The position numbers were made by a program, and so were the translations under genes. Of a stretch of 43,999 nt of DNA, positions 25,267 to 32,884 are shown one piece after another. How positions within the stretch are numbered: position 1 is the stretch's first letter; every line of letters starts with the position of its first letter. Source of the stretch: a bacterium (GTDB lineage Bacteria > Bacillota > Clostridia > Oscillospirales > Oscillospiraceae). Where the stretch lies: NCBI GenBank assembly GCA_004562395.1, contig SFQY01000022.1:1-43999 (forward strand), written 5' to 3'. Below the pieces are notes generated by a model. The model saw nothing but the letters and a program-made list of their open reading frames with translations. It did not search any database and was not told the DNA's origin.

Positions 25267-25297
25267 AAAAAATCCCGGAGCGCTTTCGCGCTCCGGG
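25267..25297 (-). terminator. nagB terminator
   Basis: A perfect stem CCCGGAGCGC/GCGCTCCGGG with loop TTTC (25274-25297) is followed by TTTTTT on the minus strand. Confidence 0.93.
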
Positions 25298-25309
25298 AAA
25301 ACAAGACAA

Positions 25310-26047
25310 TTACAGCAGATCCTTCACCAGAGACAGGGCAGCCTCATCGGCAACCAGCGTGAAATCGGGGTGCAGCTGCAGAATGGAGCCGGGAGCCTGG
25401 GGCCGGATGGGTCCGAAGAAGCAGTCCTTCACAGCCTGGGCCTTGTTCTCTCCGTTGACCACCAGCAGGACCCGCTTGGCCTTCATGATGGAGCCGATGC
25501 CCATGGTGTAGGCGTGGGTGGGAACATCCTCCCGGGAAGCGAAGAACCGGGCGTTGGCGTCAATGGTGGACTTGGTCAGAGCGACCTTATTGGTACCCTT
25601 CACAAACGCGTCGGCAGGCTCGTTAAAACCGATATGGCCATTGGGGCCGAGGCCCAGCAGCTGCAGGTCCGCGCCGCCGAAGGCATCGATGACGGCATCG
25701 TAGCGGGCGCACTCCCCTGCCGCGTCGGGATTCATACCGTTGGGGATATTGCAGTTGGCCTGGTCAATATTCACATGGTCAAACAGGTTGGTCCGCATAA
25801 AGTAAGCGTAGCTCTGATCATGATCCTTGGTCAGTCCCACATACTCATCCAGGTTCACGGTTTTCACCTGGGAGAAATCCAGCTCACCGCTATCATACTT
25901 GGCGATCAGCTCCTTGTAAGTTCCCACAGGGCTGCTGCCGGTGGCCAGGCCCAGCACACAATCCGGCTTCAGATAAATCTGGGCGGCAATGATATTGGCG
26001 GCCTTGCGGCTGACATCGTTGTAATCCTTGGCGCGAATCAGTCTCAT
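25310..26047 (-). CDS. nagB: glucosamine-6-phosphate deaminase
   Basis: Cytosolic NagB isomerises and deaminates glucosamine-6-phosphate to fructose-6-phosphate and ammonia. The 245-residue product shows the phosphate loop LGLATGSSPVGTY near residue 33, the catalytic segment VNLDEYVGL and the GLGPNGHIGFNEP motif. Length fits the short Gram-positive form without the allosteric extension. No nagA neighbour is seen. Expression seems monocistronic, with its own promoter and terminator. Confidence 0.97.
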   Translation of the reverse strand: MRLIRAKDYNDVSRKAANIIAAQIYLKPDCVLGLATGSSPVGTYKELIAKYDSGELDFSQVKTVNLDEYVGLTKDHDQSYAYFMRTNLFDHVNIDQANCNIPNGMNPDAAGECARYDAVIDAFGGADLQLLGLGPNGHIGFNEPADAFVKGTNKVALTKSTIDANARFFASREDVPTHAYTMGIGSIMKAKRVLLVVNGENKAQAVKDCFFGPIRPQAPGSILQLHPDFTLVADEAALSLVKDLL

Positions 26048-26098
26048 ATTGAGAATCCCCTTTCAAAATACGTCAAAGTTTTTTGTTTTCTGGGATAC

Positions 26099-26127
26099 AT
26101 TGTAACATCAATTTCAAAATCTGTACA
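26099..26127 (-). promoter_or_regulatory. nagB promoter
   Basis: Minus-strand -35 TGTACA (26122-26127) and -10 TACAAT (26099-26104) with a 17-base spacer. The -10 is preceded by TG in the extended -10 position. Confidence 0.5.
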
Positions 26128-26281
26128 GTCCCTTTGGGAAATTTCAGTCAATTTCTATAAATTCATCGTTTTTTCTTATCCATCTTTCCTTATCTGGCCT
26201 TATTTTTTATTATGGATTTGGATATGTATTTATTACCAGACTTCGCTATAATATTCTCAATCTGAAAAGGAGGAATTCTCT

Positions 26282-26965
26282 ATGGAAAAGAAGCAAACCA
26301 TTTCTACAAAAAAACTCGTTCTTACGGCACTGCTGGCCGCTCTGACCGTGGTGGGCTCCGCCCTGCGGATCACCCTGCCCCTGGAGGTGGCCGGCACCAC
26401 ATCCTTCCATCTGGGCAACATCATGTGCGCCCTGTCCGGCATTCTGCTGGGACCCTGGCTGGGCGGCCTGGCCGCGGGCCTCGGCTCCGCCATCTATGAC
26501 ATGACCACCCCCCTGTACATCTCCGAGTGCTGGATCACCTTCCTGACCAAGGCCTGCTACGGTCTGGCCGCAGGCTTTGTCATCCGCAGTGGCAAGCAGC
26601 CCTGGAGCTATGTCAAGGCCGCGGTGGCGACTTTGGCCGGCGCGGTGGCCTACGCGGCGCTGTATCTGGCCAAGAGCTATTTCTACAGCGGCCTGCTGAT
26701 CAAGGGACTGACTCCCGAAGCCGCTGGCCTGTTGGTGATCGGCAAGCTTCCCGCCACCGTCTTCAATGCCGTTGTGGCCATCATCTTCGCTCCCATTCTG
26801 GCGGTTGCCATCCGGAAGGCCCTGGAAAAGAACCATCTGTTCCTGTTCACCGGCTCCGCAAAGACGGAACCTGTGAAGGAATCCACTTCCGCCCAAGAGA
26901 CTCTTCCCGAGCCTGCGGCTGACGCAGAGGAACCCAAAGCGGAAGAAACCGGCTCCAACGAATAA
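26282..26965 (+). CDS. ECF transporter S component
   Basis: Substrate-binding membrane subunit of an energy-coupling-factor vitamin transporter. The 227-residue protein has about six hydrophobic helices between residues 12 and 195. The ECF-S type segments are TSFHLGNIMCALSGILLGP and GGLAAGLGSAIYDM. The tail (about 200-227) is unusually acidic and low in complexity. The A and T subunits are not nearby, as is usual for group II systems that share a module. The substrate cannot be assigned and no riboswitch is apparent. A -10-like TATAAT is at 26247-26252, and AGGAGG is eight bases before the ATG. Confidence 0.85.
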   Translation: MEKKQTISTKKLVLTALLAALTVVGSALRITLPLEVAGTTSFHLGNIMCALSGILLGPWLGGLAAGLGSAIYDMTTPLYISECWITFLTKACYGLAAGFVIRSGKQPWSYVKAAVATLAGAVAYAALYLAKSYFYSGLLIKGLTPEAAGLLVIGKLPATVFNAVVAIIFAPILAVAIRKALEKNHLFLFTGSAKTEPVKESTSAQETLPEPAADAEEPKAEETGSNE

Positions 26966-26980
26966 TTTCCTCGTTCACTC

Positions 26981-27014
26981 CCCCGGAACGGCTGTGCCGT
27001 TCCGGGGTTTCTTT
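26981..27014 (+). terminator. terminator of the ECF S gene
   Basis: The stem CCCCGGAACGGC/GCCGTTCCGGGG with loop TGT is followed by TTTCTTT, 15 bases after the stop. Confidence 0.9.
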
Positions 27015-27081
27015 GCCTCAGGGATAAACGGGATTCTCGAAAAACAGTGATTCAATTACAGAAGAATACATTGGATAGCCG

Positions 27082-27245
27082 ATCGTTTAGCGCTCCGATG
27101 GTTGCCGCGCACCCACAAGGCTCCCTCTGATGAGGGAGCTGTCGCGAAGTGACTGAGGGAGAGAAAATGTTCCGTCTTTTCCCGAATTTACCAGGAATGC
27201 GAAAGCTTTCAGGCTTTCTCTCCCCCAGTCAGCTTCGCTGACAGC
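27082..27245. repeat. degraded MITE with two head-to-head cores
   Basis: Contains an arm fragment like the copy at 16574 (GATCGTTTAGCGCTCCGATGG, from about 27082). A core follows in forward orientation (GGCTCCCTCTGATGAGGGAGC... at 27119), then a second core in reverse orientation, ending CAGTCAGCTTCGCTGACAGC at 27245. The reverse core matches the variant found at 20578. The element termini are not recognisable. The rest of 27015-27308 holds no gene. Confidence 0.7.
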
Positions 27246-27308
27246 ATACATGCGCCGAGACGGCGCATACCCTCGTTGTCAGAAAATATGGTTCCTCAGC
27301 TGTCCAGA

Positions 27309-28154
27309 TTACACGCCGGAGTAAGCGGCGAAGCCGGCGTCAACAGGCAGGACCACGCCGGTGATGGCGGAAGCAGCCTTGTCGTCGCACAGGAACAGGG
27401 TGGCGCCGATCAGCTCGTCGGCATCCACGAAACGGCCGGTGGGAGTGCCAGCCAGGATCTTGGCGGAACGGGCGGTGGGGGTGCCGTCGTCGTTGAACAG
27501 CAGGGACTTATTCTGAGCGGAGACCAGGAAGCCGGGAGCAATGGCGTTGCAGCGGATGCCGGTGCCGGCGAAGTGGGTGGCCAGCCACTGGGTGAAGTTG
27601 GAGATAGCAGCCTTGGCGCCGGAGTAGGCGGGGATCTTGGTCAGCGGGATGTAGGCGTTCATGGAGGAGATGTTCAGGATAACGCCGTGCTTCTTGGCCA
27701 CCATGTCCTTGGCAAAGGCCTGGGTGGGCAGCAGGGTGCCCTGGAAGTTCAGCTTGAACACGAAGTCCACGCCGCTGGGCTGCAGGTCGAAGAAGGTCTT
27801 GCAGCCTTCCCAGGCCTCATGCTGATACTCGTTGTCGGTGGTGGCACGGGGGTTATTGCCGCCGGCGCCGTTGACCAGAATGTCACAGGGGCCCAGATCC
27901 TTCAGAACAGCCTGATGGACCTCTTCCAGAGCTTCGGGCTCCAGAACATTGGCCTTGTAGCCTTCCATGATGTAGCCCTGAGCCTTCATCTCGTCGGCCA
28001 GCTTCTTGACAGCCTCCTCGTTCAGGTCCAGAGCAGCGACCTTCGCGCCGGACTGGGCAAAGGCCCGGGCCATGGCGCCGCAGATCAGGCCGCCGGCACC
28101 GGTAACAACGACAACCTTGCCGGTATAATCAATGTTCAGGGGAAGATTAGCCAT
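27309..28154 (-). CDS. SDR-family D-mannonate oxidoreductase
   Basis: Short-chain dehydrogenase of 281 residues. The NAD(P) loop is TGAGGLICG (19-27), with NGAGG at 95-99 and the catalytic Ser163/164, Tyr177 and Lys181 (YSGAK). The long insert around residues 105-130 and the neighbouring uxuA point to the SDR type of D-mannonate (fructuronate) oxidoreductase. That enzyme interconverts D-fructuronate and D-mannonate in glucuronate breakdown, in place of the unrelated long-chain UxuB. It has its own promoter. Substrate assignment rests on family resemblance and context. Confidence 0.85.
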   Translation of the reverse strand: MANLPLNIDYTGKVVVVTGAGGLICGAMARAFAQSGAKVAALDLNEEAVKKLADEMKAQGYIMEGYKANVLEPEALEEVHQAVLKDLGPCDILVNGAGGNNPRATTDNEYQHEAWEGCKTFFDLQPSGVDFVFKLNFQGTLLPTQAFAKDMVAKKHGVILNISSMNAYIPLTKIPAYSGAKAAISNFTQWLATHFAGTGIRCNAIAPGFLVSAQNKSLLFNDDGTPTARSAKILAGTPTGRFVDADELIGATLFLCDDKAASAITGVVLPVDAGFAAYSGV

Positions 28155-28225
28155 TTTGAATTACCTCCAAATAAATAGTAAATACGGGGACCGGCAGAGC
28201 CGAACCCCTGCATTCTGACAATGAC

Positions 28226-28254
28226 ATTATAGTGCATTTGTTTTGCGCACGCAA
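28226..28254 (-). promoter_or_regulatory. promoter of the mannonate oxidoreductase gene
   Basis: Minus-strand -35 TTGCGT (28249-28254) and perfect -10 TATAAT (28226-28231), spacer 17. Confidence 0.75.
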
Positions 28255-28329
28255 TAGGAAATTCACGTTTTCGCAAGGATTTGTACGAATGGACAAATTT
28301 ATATTGGAAATCCTGTTGAAAAATACCCT

Positions 28330-28360
28330 GAAAAAGAGGAGCGGGGTTCCCGCTCCTCTT
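28330..28360 (-). terminator. uxuA terminator
   Basis: The stem AGAGGAGCGGG/CCCGCTCCTCT (28335-28360) with a short loop is followed on the minus strand by TTTTT. It separates uxuA from the downstream oxidoreductase gene. Confidence 0.92.
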
Positions 28361-28376
28361 GCGCTCATTCAGAAAC

Positions 28377-29477
28377 TCAGACAGTGGTCTTCTTGCCTTC
28401 CAGCTTGTCCAGCATATCCCACACGCCCAGCATATACATGATGCCCAGAGCCCGGTCGTACAGGCCGTAACCGGGACGGCAGTTGCCGGGACCCTCGCCC
28501 CACAGGTGACGGCCGTGGTCGGGACGGATGTAGCCCTCATAGCCGCAGTCGTGGTAAGCCTTCAGGATCTCCAGGATGCCGGTGTCGCCGTCGCAGTCCC
28601 GGTGGGAGGCTTCGGAGAAGTCGCCGTTGGGGAAGTGCTTGACGTTGCGGATGTGGGCGAAAGCGATGCGGTCGCAGTGCTTGCGGACCACGTCGGCCAC
28701 GTTGTTGTTGGGGTCGGCGTTCAGGGAGCCGGAGCAGAGGGTCAGGCAGTTGTAGGGGTTGTCCACCATGGACAGGAAACGGTCGATGTTCTCGCCGTTG
28801 GTCAGCAGACGGGGCAGACCGAAGATATCCCATGGGGGATCGTCCATGTGGATGGCCATCTTGATGCCGGTCTCCTCACAGGTGGGCATCAGGGCCTCCA
28901 GGAAGTACTTCAGGTTGGCCCAGAGCTTTTCATGGTCCACATCGGCATAGTCCTTGAACAGCTGGTCCAGCTTGGCCATACGCTCAGGCTCCCAGCCAGG
29001 GAAGGACATGTTGTACTTCTCGGTGAAGTCCATGATGTACTTGGCCATGGCGTTGTAGTCGTCCTGGATCATGCCCTTTTCATAGAACAGGGCGGTGGAG
29101 CCGTCGCCGACCTCGTGGAACAGGTTGGAGCGGGTCCAGTCGAAGATGGGCATGAAGTTGTAGCAGATGACCTTCACACCGAACTTGCTCAGGTTGCGCA
29201 TGGTGGTCTTGTAATTCTCGATGTACTGGTCACGGGTGGGCTTGCCGATCTTGATGTCGTCATGAACGTTGACGGATTCCACAACATCCATATTGAAGCC
29301 GTAGGGCTCCAGCTGCTTCTGAACCTCCGCGATCTCGTCCACTTCCCAAATTTCGCCGGGCATCTTGTGATGCAGCGCCCAGACAATGCTGGTTACGCCG
29401 GGGATCTGCTTGATATCGGAAAGCGTGATTTTATCATTGCCTTCGCCATACCAACGGAAACCCATTTGCATAGGCAT
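28377..29477 (-). CDS. uxuA: mannonate dehydratase
   Basis: UxuA dehydrates D-mannonate to 2-keto-3-deoxygluconate. The 366-residue TIM-barrel protein has family segments FRWYGEGND at the start, VICYNFMPIFDWTR, the metal-site region MAIHMDDPPWDIFGLPR, LCSGSL, FAHIRNVKHF and RPDHGRHLWGE. I chose the ATG at 29475-29477 because GGAGG lies eight bases before it; an ATG five codons upstream is inside that binding site. It has a good promoter and a terminator, so it is transcribed separately from the oxidoreductase downstream. Confidence 0.97.
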   Translation of the reverse strand: MPMQMGFRWYGEGNDKITLSDIKQIPGVTSIVWALHHKMPGEIWEVDEIAEVQKQLEPYGFNMDVVESVNVHDDIKIGKPTRDQYIENYKTTMRNLSKFGVKVICYNFMPIFDWTRSNLFHEVGDGSTALFYEKGMIQDDYNAMAKYIMDFTEKYNMSFPGWEPERMAKLDQLFKDYADVDHEKLWANLKYFLEALMPTCEETGIKMAIHMDDPPWDIFGLPRLLTNGENIDRFLSMVDNPYNCLTLCSGSLNADPNNNVADVVRKHCDRIAFAHIRNVKHFPNGDFSEASHRDCDGDTGILEILKAYHDCGYEGYIRPDHGRHLWGEGPGNCRPGYGLYDRALGIMYMLGVWDMLDKLEGKKTTV

Positions 29478-29551
29478 AATGTATTCCTCCATTGCAATGT
29501 ATTTGGTGCCTTTCCCCCACAGCGTCGTAGGGAGAATCCTTGGCCGAATGT

Positions 29552-29581
29552 ATTATATCATATTCCACCCCTCCATGACAA
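29552..29581 (-). promoter_or_regulatory. uxuA promoter
   Basis: Minus-strand -35 TTGTCA (29576-29581) and perfect -10 TATAAT (29552-29557), spacer 18. Confidence 0.8.
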
Positions 29582-29687
29582 CGACGTGTTCCGATAAAAA
29601 ATAAACAAAAAAACTGCATAGTTTTTAGCTAAGAAAGCCAGAACCTTGGTTTTCCAGCAATGGCCGTCTCTGTCCGCTGCTCTTTTT

Positions 29688-29716
29688 GCATGTTTTTTCT
29701 TCCCCGGGGCATGATA
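29688..29716 (+). promoter_or_regulatory. candidate sigma-G promoter of spoVAC
   Basis: GCATG (29688-29692) and CATGATA (29710-29716) with a 17-base spacer fit the forespore sigma-G pattern (GHATR, about 18, CATnHTA). In Bacillus the spoVA operon is sigma-G dependent. The -10 lies 17 bases before the spoVAC start. Confidence 0.6.
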
Positions 29717-29733
29717 GTCCGGGAGGGATCAAC

Positions 29734-30171
29734 ATGACGGAAAAGCAATACGGCGCGCTTGTGGAGCAGATGAGTCCCAAGTCCCCCATGTGGAGAGACT
29801 GTCTCAACGCCTTCTGGATCGGCGGACTGATCTGCACCCTGGGGCAGATTTTTCTGAACTGCTACACAAACCTGGGGCTGGACAAGAATGGGGCCGGAAC
29901 CGCCGCGTCCATGAGCCTGGTGGCGCTGTCGGCGCTGCTGACAGGCCTGAGCCTATACGACGACATCGCCAAATACGCCGGAGCCGGTACGCTGGTACCC
30001 ATCACAGGCTTCGCCAACGCCATCGCCGCTCCGGCTGTGGAATTCAAGACGGAGGGGTTCATCCTGGGCGTTGGCGCGAAGATCTTCACCATCGCAGGCC
30101 CGGTAATCGTCTACGGCCTGGCGGCCAGCGTGGTGTATGGGGTCATTTATTGGATGTACACGTTGCTGTAG
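29734..30171 (+). CDS. spoVAC: stage V sporulation protein AC
   Basis: Small membrane protein of 145 residues from the SpoVA channel, which moves dipicolinic acid in spores. SpoVAC blocks are clear: AFWIGGLICTLGQ, LYDDIAKYAGAGTLVPITGF and the C-terminal EGFILGVGAKIFTIAGPVIV. The ATG at 29734 has GGGAGG seven bases upstream. The usual partners spoVAD and spoVAE do not follow. The downstream sequence is a GC-rich repeat and a truncated cupin gene on the other strand. A 3' remnant of a second spoVAC lies at 38126. Confidence 0.94.
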   Translation: MTEKQYGALVEQMSPKSPMWRDCLNAFWIGGLICTLGQIFLNCYTNLGLDKNGAGTAASMSLVALSALLTGLSLYDDIAKYAGAGTLVPITGFANAIAAPAVEFKTEGFILGVGAKIFTIAGPVIVYGLAASVVYGVIYWMYTLL

Positions 30172-30247
30172 GGGTAGCTCGTCCCCGCCAGCGGTAAAAC
30201 GCTGGGTATTCGCATTGGTACCGGCAAATTCGTAACCGCCTGCTGCA

Positions 30248-30273
30248 CGGCGGGGGCAAGCCCCCGCCCTACC
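30248..30273. repeat. GC-rich palindrome, dispersed copy
   Basis: GGCGGGGGCAAGCCCCCGCC followed by CTACCC. It matches the inner GC-rich arms of the element at 2864-2971. It lies between the spoVAC stop and the truncation point of the cupin gene. Confidence 0.7.
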
Positions 30274-30289
30274 CTGTGGGTGAAACGAT

Positions 30290-30498
30290 ACGATACTTAC
30301 GATCTGGAAGGTCTCATAGCCCTTCTGATGCTGGTGGTAGCCCACAGTGGCCCCTTCATGGTAAATGGTATCGCTCATTTCGTCCTTCTCATAGGGACCC
30401 TGAGGGAAGATGAAATCATTGACCACTTGGGTACCCTCATCCCAGTGACGGAGCCAGTCCTCCGGCTCATTCATTCTGATTAAAAACCTGTGATACAT
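30290..30498 (-). pseudogene. cupin gene, 5' fragment
   Basis: A good start (ATG 30496-30498 with AGGAG seven bases upstream) opens a frame of about 65 residues. It ends in a cupin metal-binding motif, GYHQHQKGYETF (G-x-H-x-H-x4-E spacing). Homology then stops abruptly around 30290. The open frame continues, but only as the antisense of the repeat and of spoVAC, so the rest of the cupin barrel is missing. It is the distal gene of the leftward group that includes the chimera upstream. Confidence 0.7.
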
Positions 30499-30516
30499 AT
30501 TCTTTCTCCTTTCCCA

Positions 30517-30680
30517 GGGAAGCTCCGAATAAATCGGCAAGAGCTGACGGCGGAAGATTTTGTCACAGCCGAAAGTTTGAAAATCGAGGGAATACTGGAT
30601 GTATTTTCTGATTTTCAAACTGCACGGATGGGGCAAAAGATTCGCCGCTCAGCCGCAGACGATTTATTCAGAGGTTCCCT
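30517..30680. repeat. 164-bp long inverted repeat (MITE-like)
   Basis: Both ends read GGGAA-CTC-GAATAAATCG toward the centre, and the inner arms AGTTTGAAAATC (30574-30585) and GATTTTCAAACT (30610-30621) pair perfectly. In between the arms match at roughly three positions in four. The right end overlaps the stop codon of the chimeric gene. No coding capacity. Confidence 0.75.
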
Positions 30681-32649
30681 AGATATCCAGGGCAGCGTGA
30701 TAGCCCTGATAAACAGCGGATGTGATATTGGAAACCCGGACGCAGTCGCCGATCTCCCGGACCCAGGGAGCGCAATCCCGCAGCCGCATGACCGCATCCC
30801 GATTGGAGCGCTGACCGGCTGCGCAGATCACAGTTTTGCCGGGGATCAGCACTTCCCGGCCCTCCGAATCTCGGCAGATCAGACCGTCTTCGGTCACCCG
30901 GAGCCCTGCGTAGTTCAGGTGAACGGTGGTGTATTCCTCCACATTTTTCAGCAGAATGGGTCTGTGACGGATGTTGCAGTCCACTGCCAACGCATCCCGC
31001 ATTTCCACGATATGGACCTTTTTTCCTTCCATGCCCAGATGGACCGCGCACTCACAGCCGGCCAGGCCTCCGCCCAGCACCACCACGCTGTCCGAAACCC
31101 GCTCTCTGCTGCGGTAATAGTCGTTGACCACTACCACATTTTCTCCATGGATTCCGGGCAGGGGCGGTATGATGGGACTGCTGCCCACCGCAAGGATCAG
31201 CGCTTCGGGAGCCAGTTTCTCCAGAAGCTCAGGGGTAGCTTCCGTATTCAGCCGCACATCCACGCCGAGCTTTTCCAGCTGCCGGGCAAAGGTAAGGCCA
31301 AGCTGATACATTTCATATTTGAAGGACACCGCCTGCTCGCACTTGAGGATACCGCCCAGGGCATCGGTCTTTTCCAGCAGTGTCACATGGTGGCCACGTT
31401 CCGCCGCGGTAATGGCCGCCTTCATACCGCCGACGCCGCCGCCCACCACAACCACCTTCTTTTTCACAGCCGCGGGACGAACCTCCATGCCCTCCCATTC
31501 CCGTCCGATCAGCGGATTGACGGTGCAGCGGCGGGTGCCGGTGGTGGGACGCTCCGCCATGCAGGTAAAGCACCGCAGGCATCTGACAATTTCGTCATCC
31601 CGGCCTGCAACTACTTTGTTCGGCAGCTCTGGGTCCGCTAGAAGGGCTCTCGCCATTTCCACCACATCTGCCTTGCCGGAGGCGATGATTTCCTCCATCT
31701 GGGCAGGGTCATTCAGGGCGCCAATGGTCGCGACAGGCTTGTGGACGTGCTTTTTGATCTCCGCAGCCAGATAGACGTTGGCGCCGTGGGAGGCGAACAT
31801 GGGCAGATGGGTGTTGAAAAAGCCGAACTGATAGGAACCGGCGGACACATGGATCAGATCCACCTGCTCCTCCAGGGCCTGGGCAATCTTCACGCCGTCC
31901 TCCAGGGTATAGCCTCCCTCAAACAGCTCGCTGCCGCTCATGCGCATTTCAATGGGAAAGCCGGGGCCTACGGCGCTGCGGACGCTCTGCAAAACCTCCC
32001 GGGCGAACCGAAGCCGTTTTTCAAAGCTGCCGCCGTATTCATCGGTACGATGGTTGAAGGCAGGAGACAGGAACTGATTGATGTGAAACACCGCCACCAG
32101 CAGCAGATCCACCGCAATATTGGTCACACAGGCAATGGCCACGGTCAGCAGCGGGACAGTGGAATTACCGATGCCCCGAAAAATGCTGCCCAGCACATTG
32201 AAGGCTACAATAAATACCGCACCGGCAGAACAAATGCGGATATAGGTGATGGTTGCCTCCATCGCCTCAGCAGGTGTATGCATCATTCGGGCAATCCCGG
32301 GGGCGAACGCAACCATGACGACGGTTACAACCGCGCCCATGGCCCCAAACAGGATAACACTGGCGCCGATGATACCGCCGGCCTCCTGAGGCTTGCCTTC
32401 CCCCAGCCGTCTGCCCAGCAAAACGGTGGTTCCCACGGCAATGCCCATCACAAAGGATGTGATCAGCGTCATGATCCAGCTGCCTGTGGAAATGGCGGAA
32501 ACATCTGCCGCAGCGGCAAACTGACCCACTACCATCATATCCACCGCGCCGTACATGGTCTGCAGGAACATGGCCGCAAGCGTGGGCATCGCGAACTGAA
32601 GCAGCGGAACAAACAGCTTTCCCTCGGTAAAATTCTGGCTTTCACGCAT
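30679..32649 (-). CDS. chimera: MATE efflux N-half fused to OYE/dienoyl-CoA reductase-like C-part
   Basis: One uninterrupted 656-residue frame made of two unrelated proteins. Residues 1-189 are the first half of a MATE multidrug/Na+ antiporter, about six helices (MPTLAAMFLQTMYGAVDMMV, STGSWIM, FRGIGNSTVPLL). From residue 190 it becomes an old-yellow-enzyme/2,4-dienoyl-CoA reductase protein beginning mid-barrel at NQFLSPAFNHRTDEYGGSFE. The Cys cluster for 4Fe-4S (CLRCFTC...C) follows, then the FAD loop VVVGGGVGGM and NAD(P) loop VVLGGGLAGCE. The first ~180 residues of the barrel and half of the transporter are absent. The start has AGGAG and an attenuator-like leader. Function of the fusion is doubtful. 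Confidence 0.85.
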   Translation of the reverse strand: MRESQNFTEGKLFVPLLQFAMPTLAAMFLQTMYGAVDMMVVGQFAAAADVSAISTGSWIMTLITSFVMGIAVGTTVLLGRRLGEGKPQEAGGIIGASVILFGAMGAVVTVVMVAFAPGIARMMHTPAEAMEATITYIRICSAGAVFIVAFNVLGSIFRGIGNSTVPLLTVAIACVTNIAVDLLLVAVFHINQFLSPAFNHRTDEYGGSFEKRLRFAREVLQSVRSAVGPGFPIEMRMSGSELFEGGYTLEDGVKIAQALEEQVDLIHVSAGSYQFGFFNTHLPMFASHGANVYLAAEIKKHVHKPVATIGALNDPAQMEEIIASGKADVVEMARALLADPELPNKVVAGRDDEIVRCLRCFTCMAERPTTGTRRCTVNPLIGREWEGMEVRPAAVKKKVVVVGGGVGGMKAAITAAERGHHVTLLEKTDALGGILKCEQAVSFKYEMYQLGLTFARQLEKLGVDVRLNTEATPELLEKLAPEALILAVGSSPIIPPLPGIHGENVVVVNDYYRSRERVSDSVVVLGGGLAGCECAVHLGMEGKKVHIVEMRDALAVDCNIRHRPILLKNVEEYTTVHLNYAGLRVTEDGLICRDSEGREVLIPGKTVICAAGQRSNRDAVMRLRDCAPWVREIGDCVRVSNITSAVYQGYHAALDI

Positions 32650-32663
32650 CGTATCTCTCTCCT

Positions 32664-32736
32664 AAAAAACCGGATAAGAGCAGGCCGTTCCAGGTCAGCA
32701 TCTTATCCGGTCATCATTTCAAATGATTCACCCTCC
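32664..32736 (-). promoter_or_regulatory. attenuator-like leader of the MATE chimera
   Basis: On the minus strand, GGAGGG (32731-32736) is followed by tiny reading frames: TTG-AAA-TGA at 32722 and ATG-ATG-ACC-GGA-TAA at 32717. A 10-bp stem CCGGATAAGA/TCTTATCCGG (32670-32679, 32701-32710) comes next, with six T that abut the Shine-Dalgarno AGGAG of the gene. A terminator this close to the binding site suggests transcription attenuation. It might instead end transcription from the esterase gene upstream. Confidence 0.6.
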
Positions 32737-32748
32737 GATGATACTTTT

Positions 32749-32778
32749 GTTATAGGATGGCTTGGGACAGAAAGTCAA
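32749..32778 (-). promoter_or_regulatory. promoter of the MATE chimera
   Basis: Minus-strand -35 TTGACT (32773-32778) and -10 TATAAC (32749-32754), spacer 18. The leader would be about 93 bases. Confidence 0.65.
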
Positions 32779-32884
32779 TAGACTAAAGTTGACATACTGC
32801 CTGCTCCAGACATGAAATCTGGAGAAAAGCTTGGACCGAATGGAGGCGTGGGTTATATTCGGTCTGGTGAAATCCCAGCCGGGA

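Noticed and set aside
26048..26281. Possible riboswitch upstream of the ECF S component
   Set aside because: The gap also holds the divergent nagB promoter. I could not find any known vitamin riboswitch motif or a leader terminator.
27015..27308. Possible small gene between the ECF S gene and the mannonate oxidoreductase gene
   Set aside because: The open frames follow the repeat cores and have no binding site. The stretch is explained by the degraded repeat.
29953..30498. A 182-codon frame read from the cupin start codon
   Set aside because: Only the first ~65 codons are cupin-like; the rest is antisense to the repeat and to spoVAC. It was listed as a truncated gene.
30679..32649. Reading the chimera as a natural bifunctional enzyme
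   Set aside because: Both parts are incomplete at the joint: half a transporter and a TIM barrel lacking its first strands. A designed fusion would keep complete domains.
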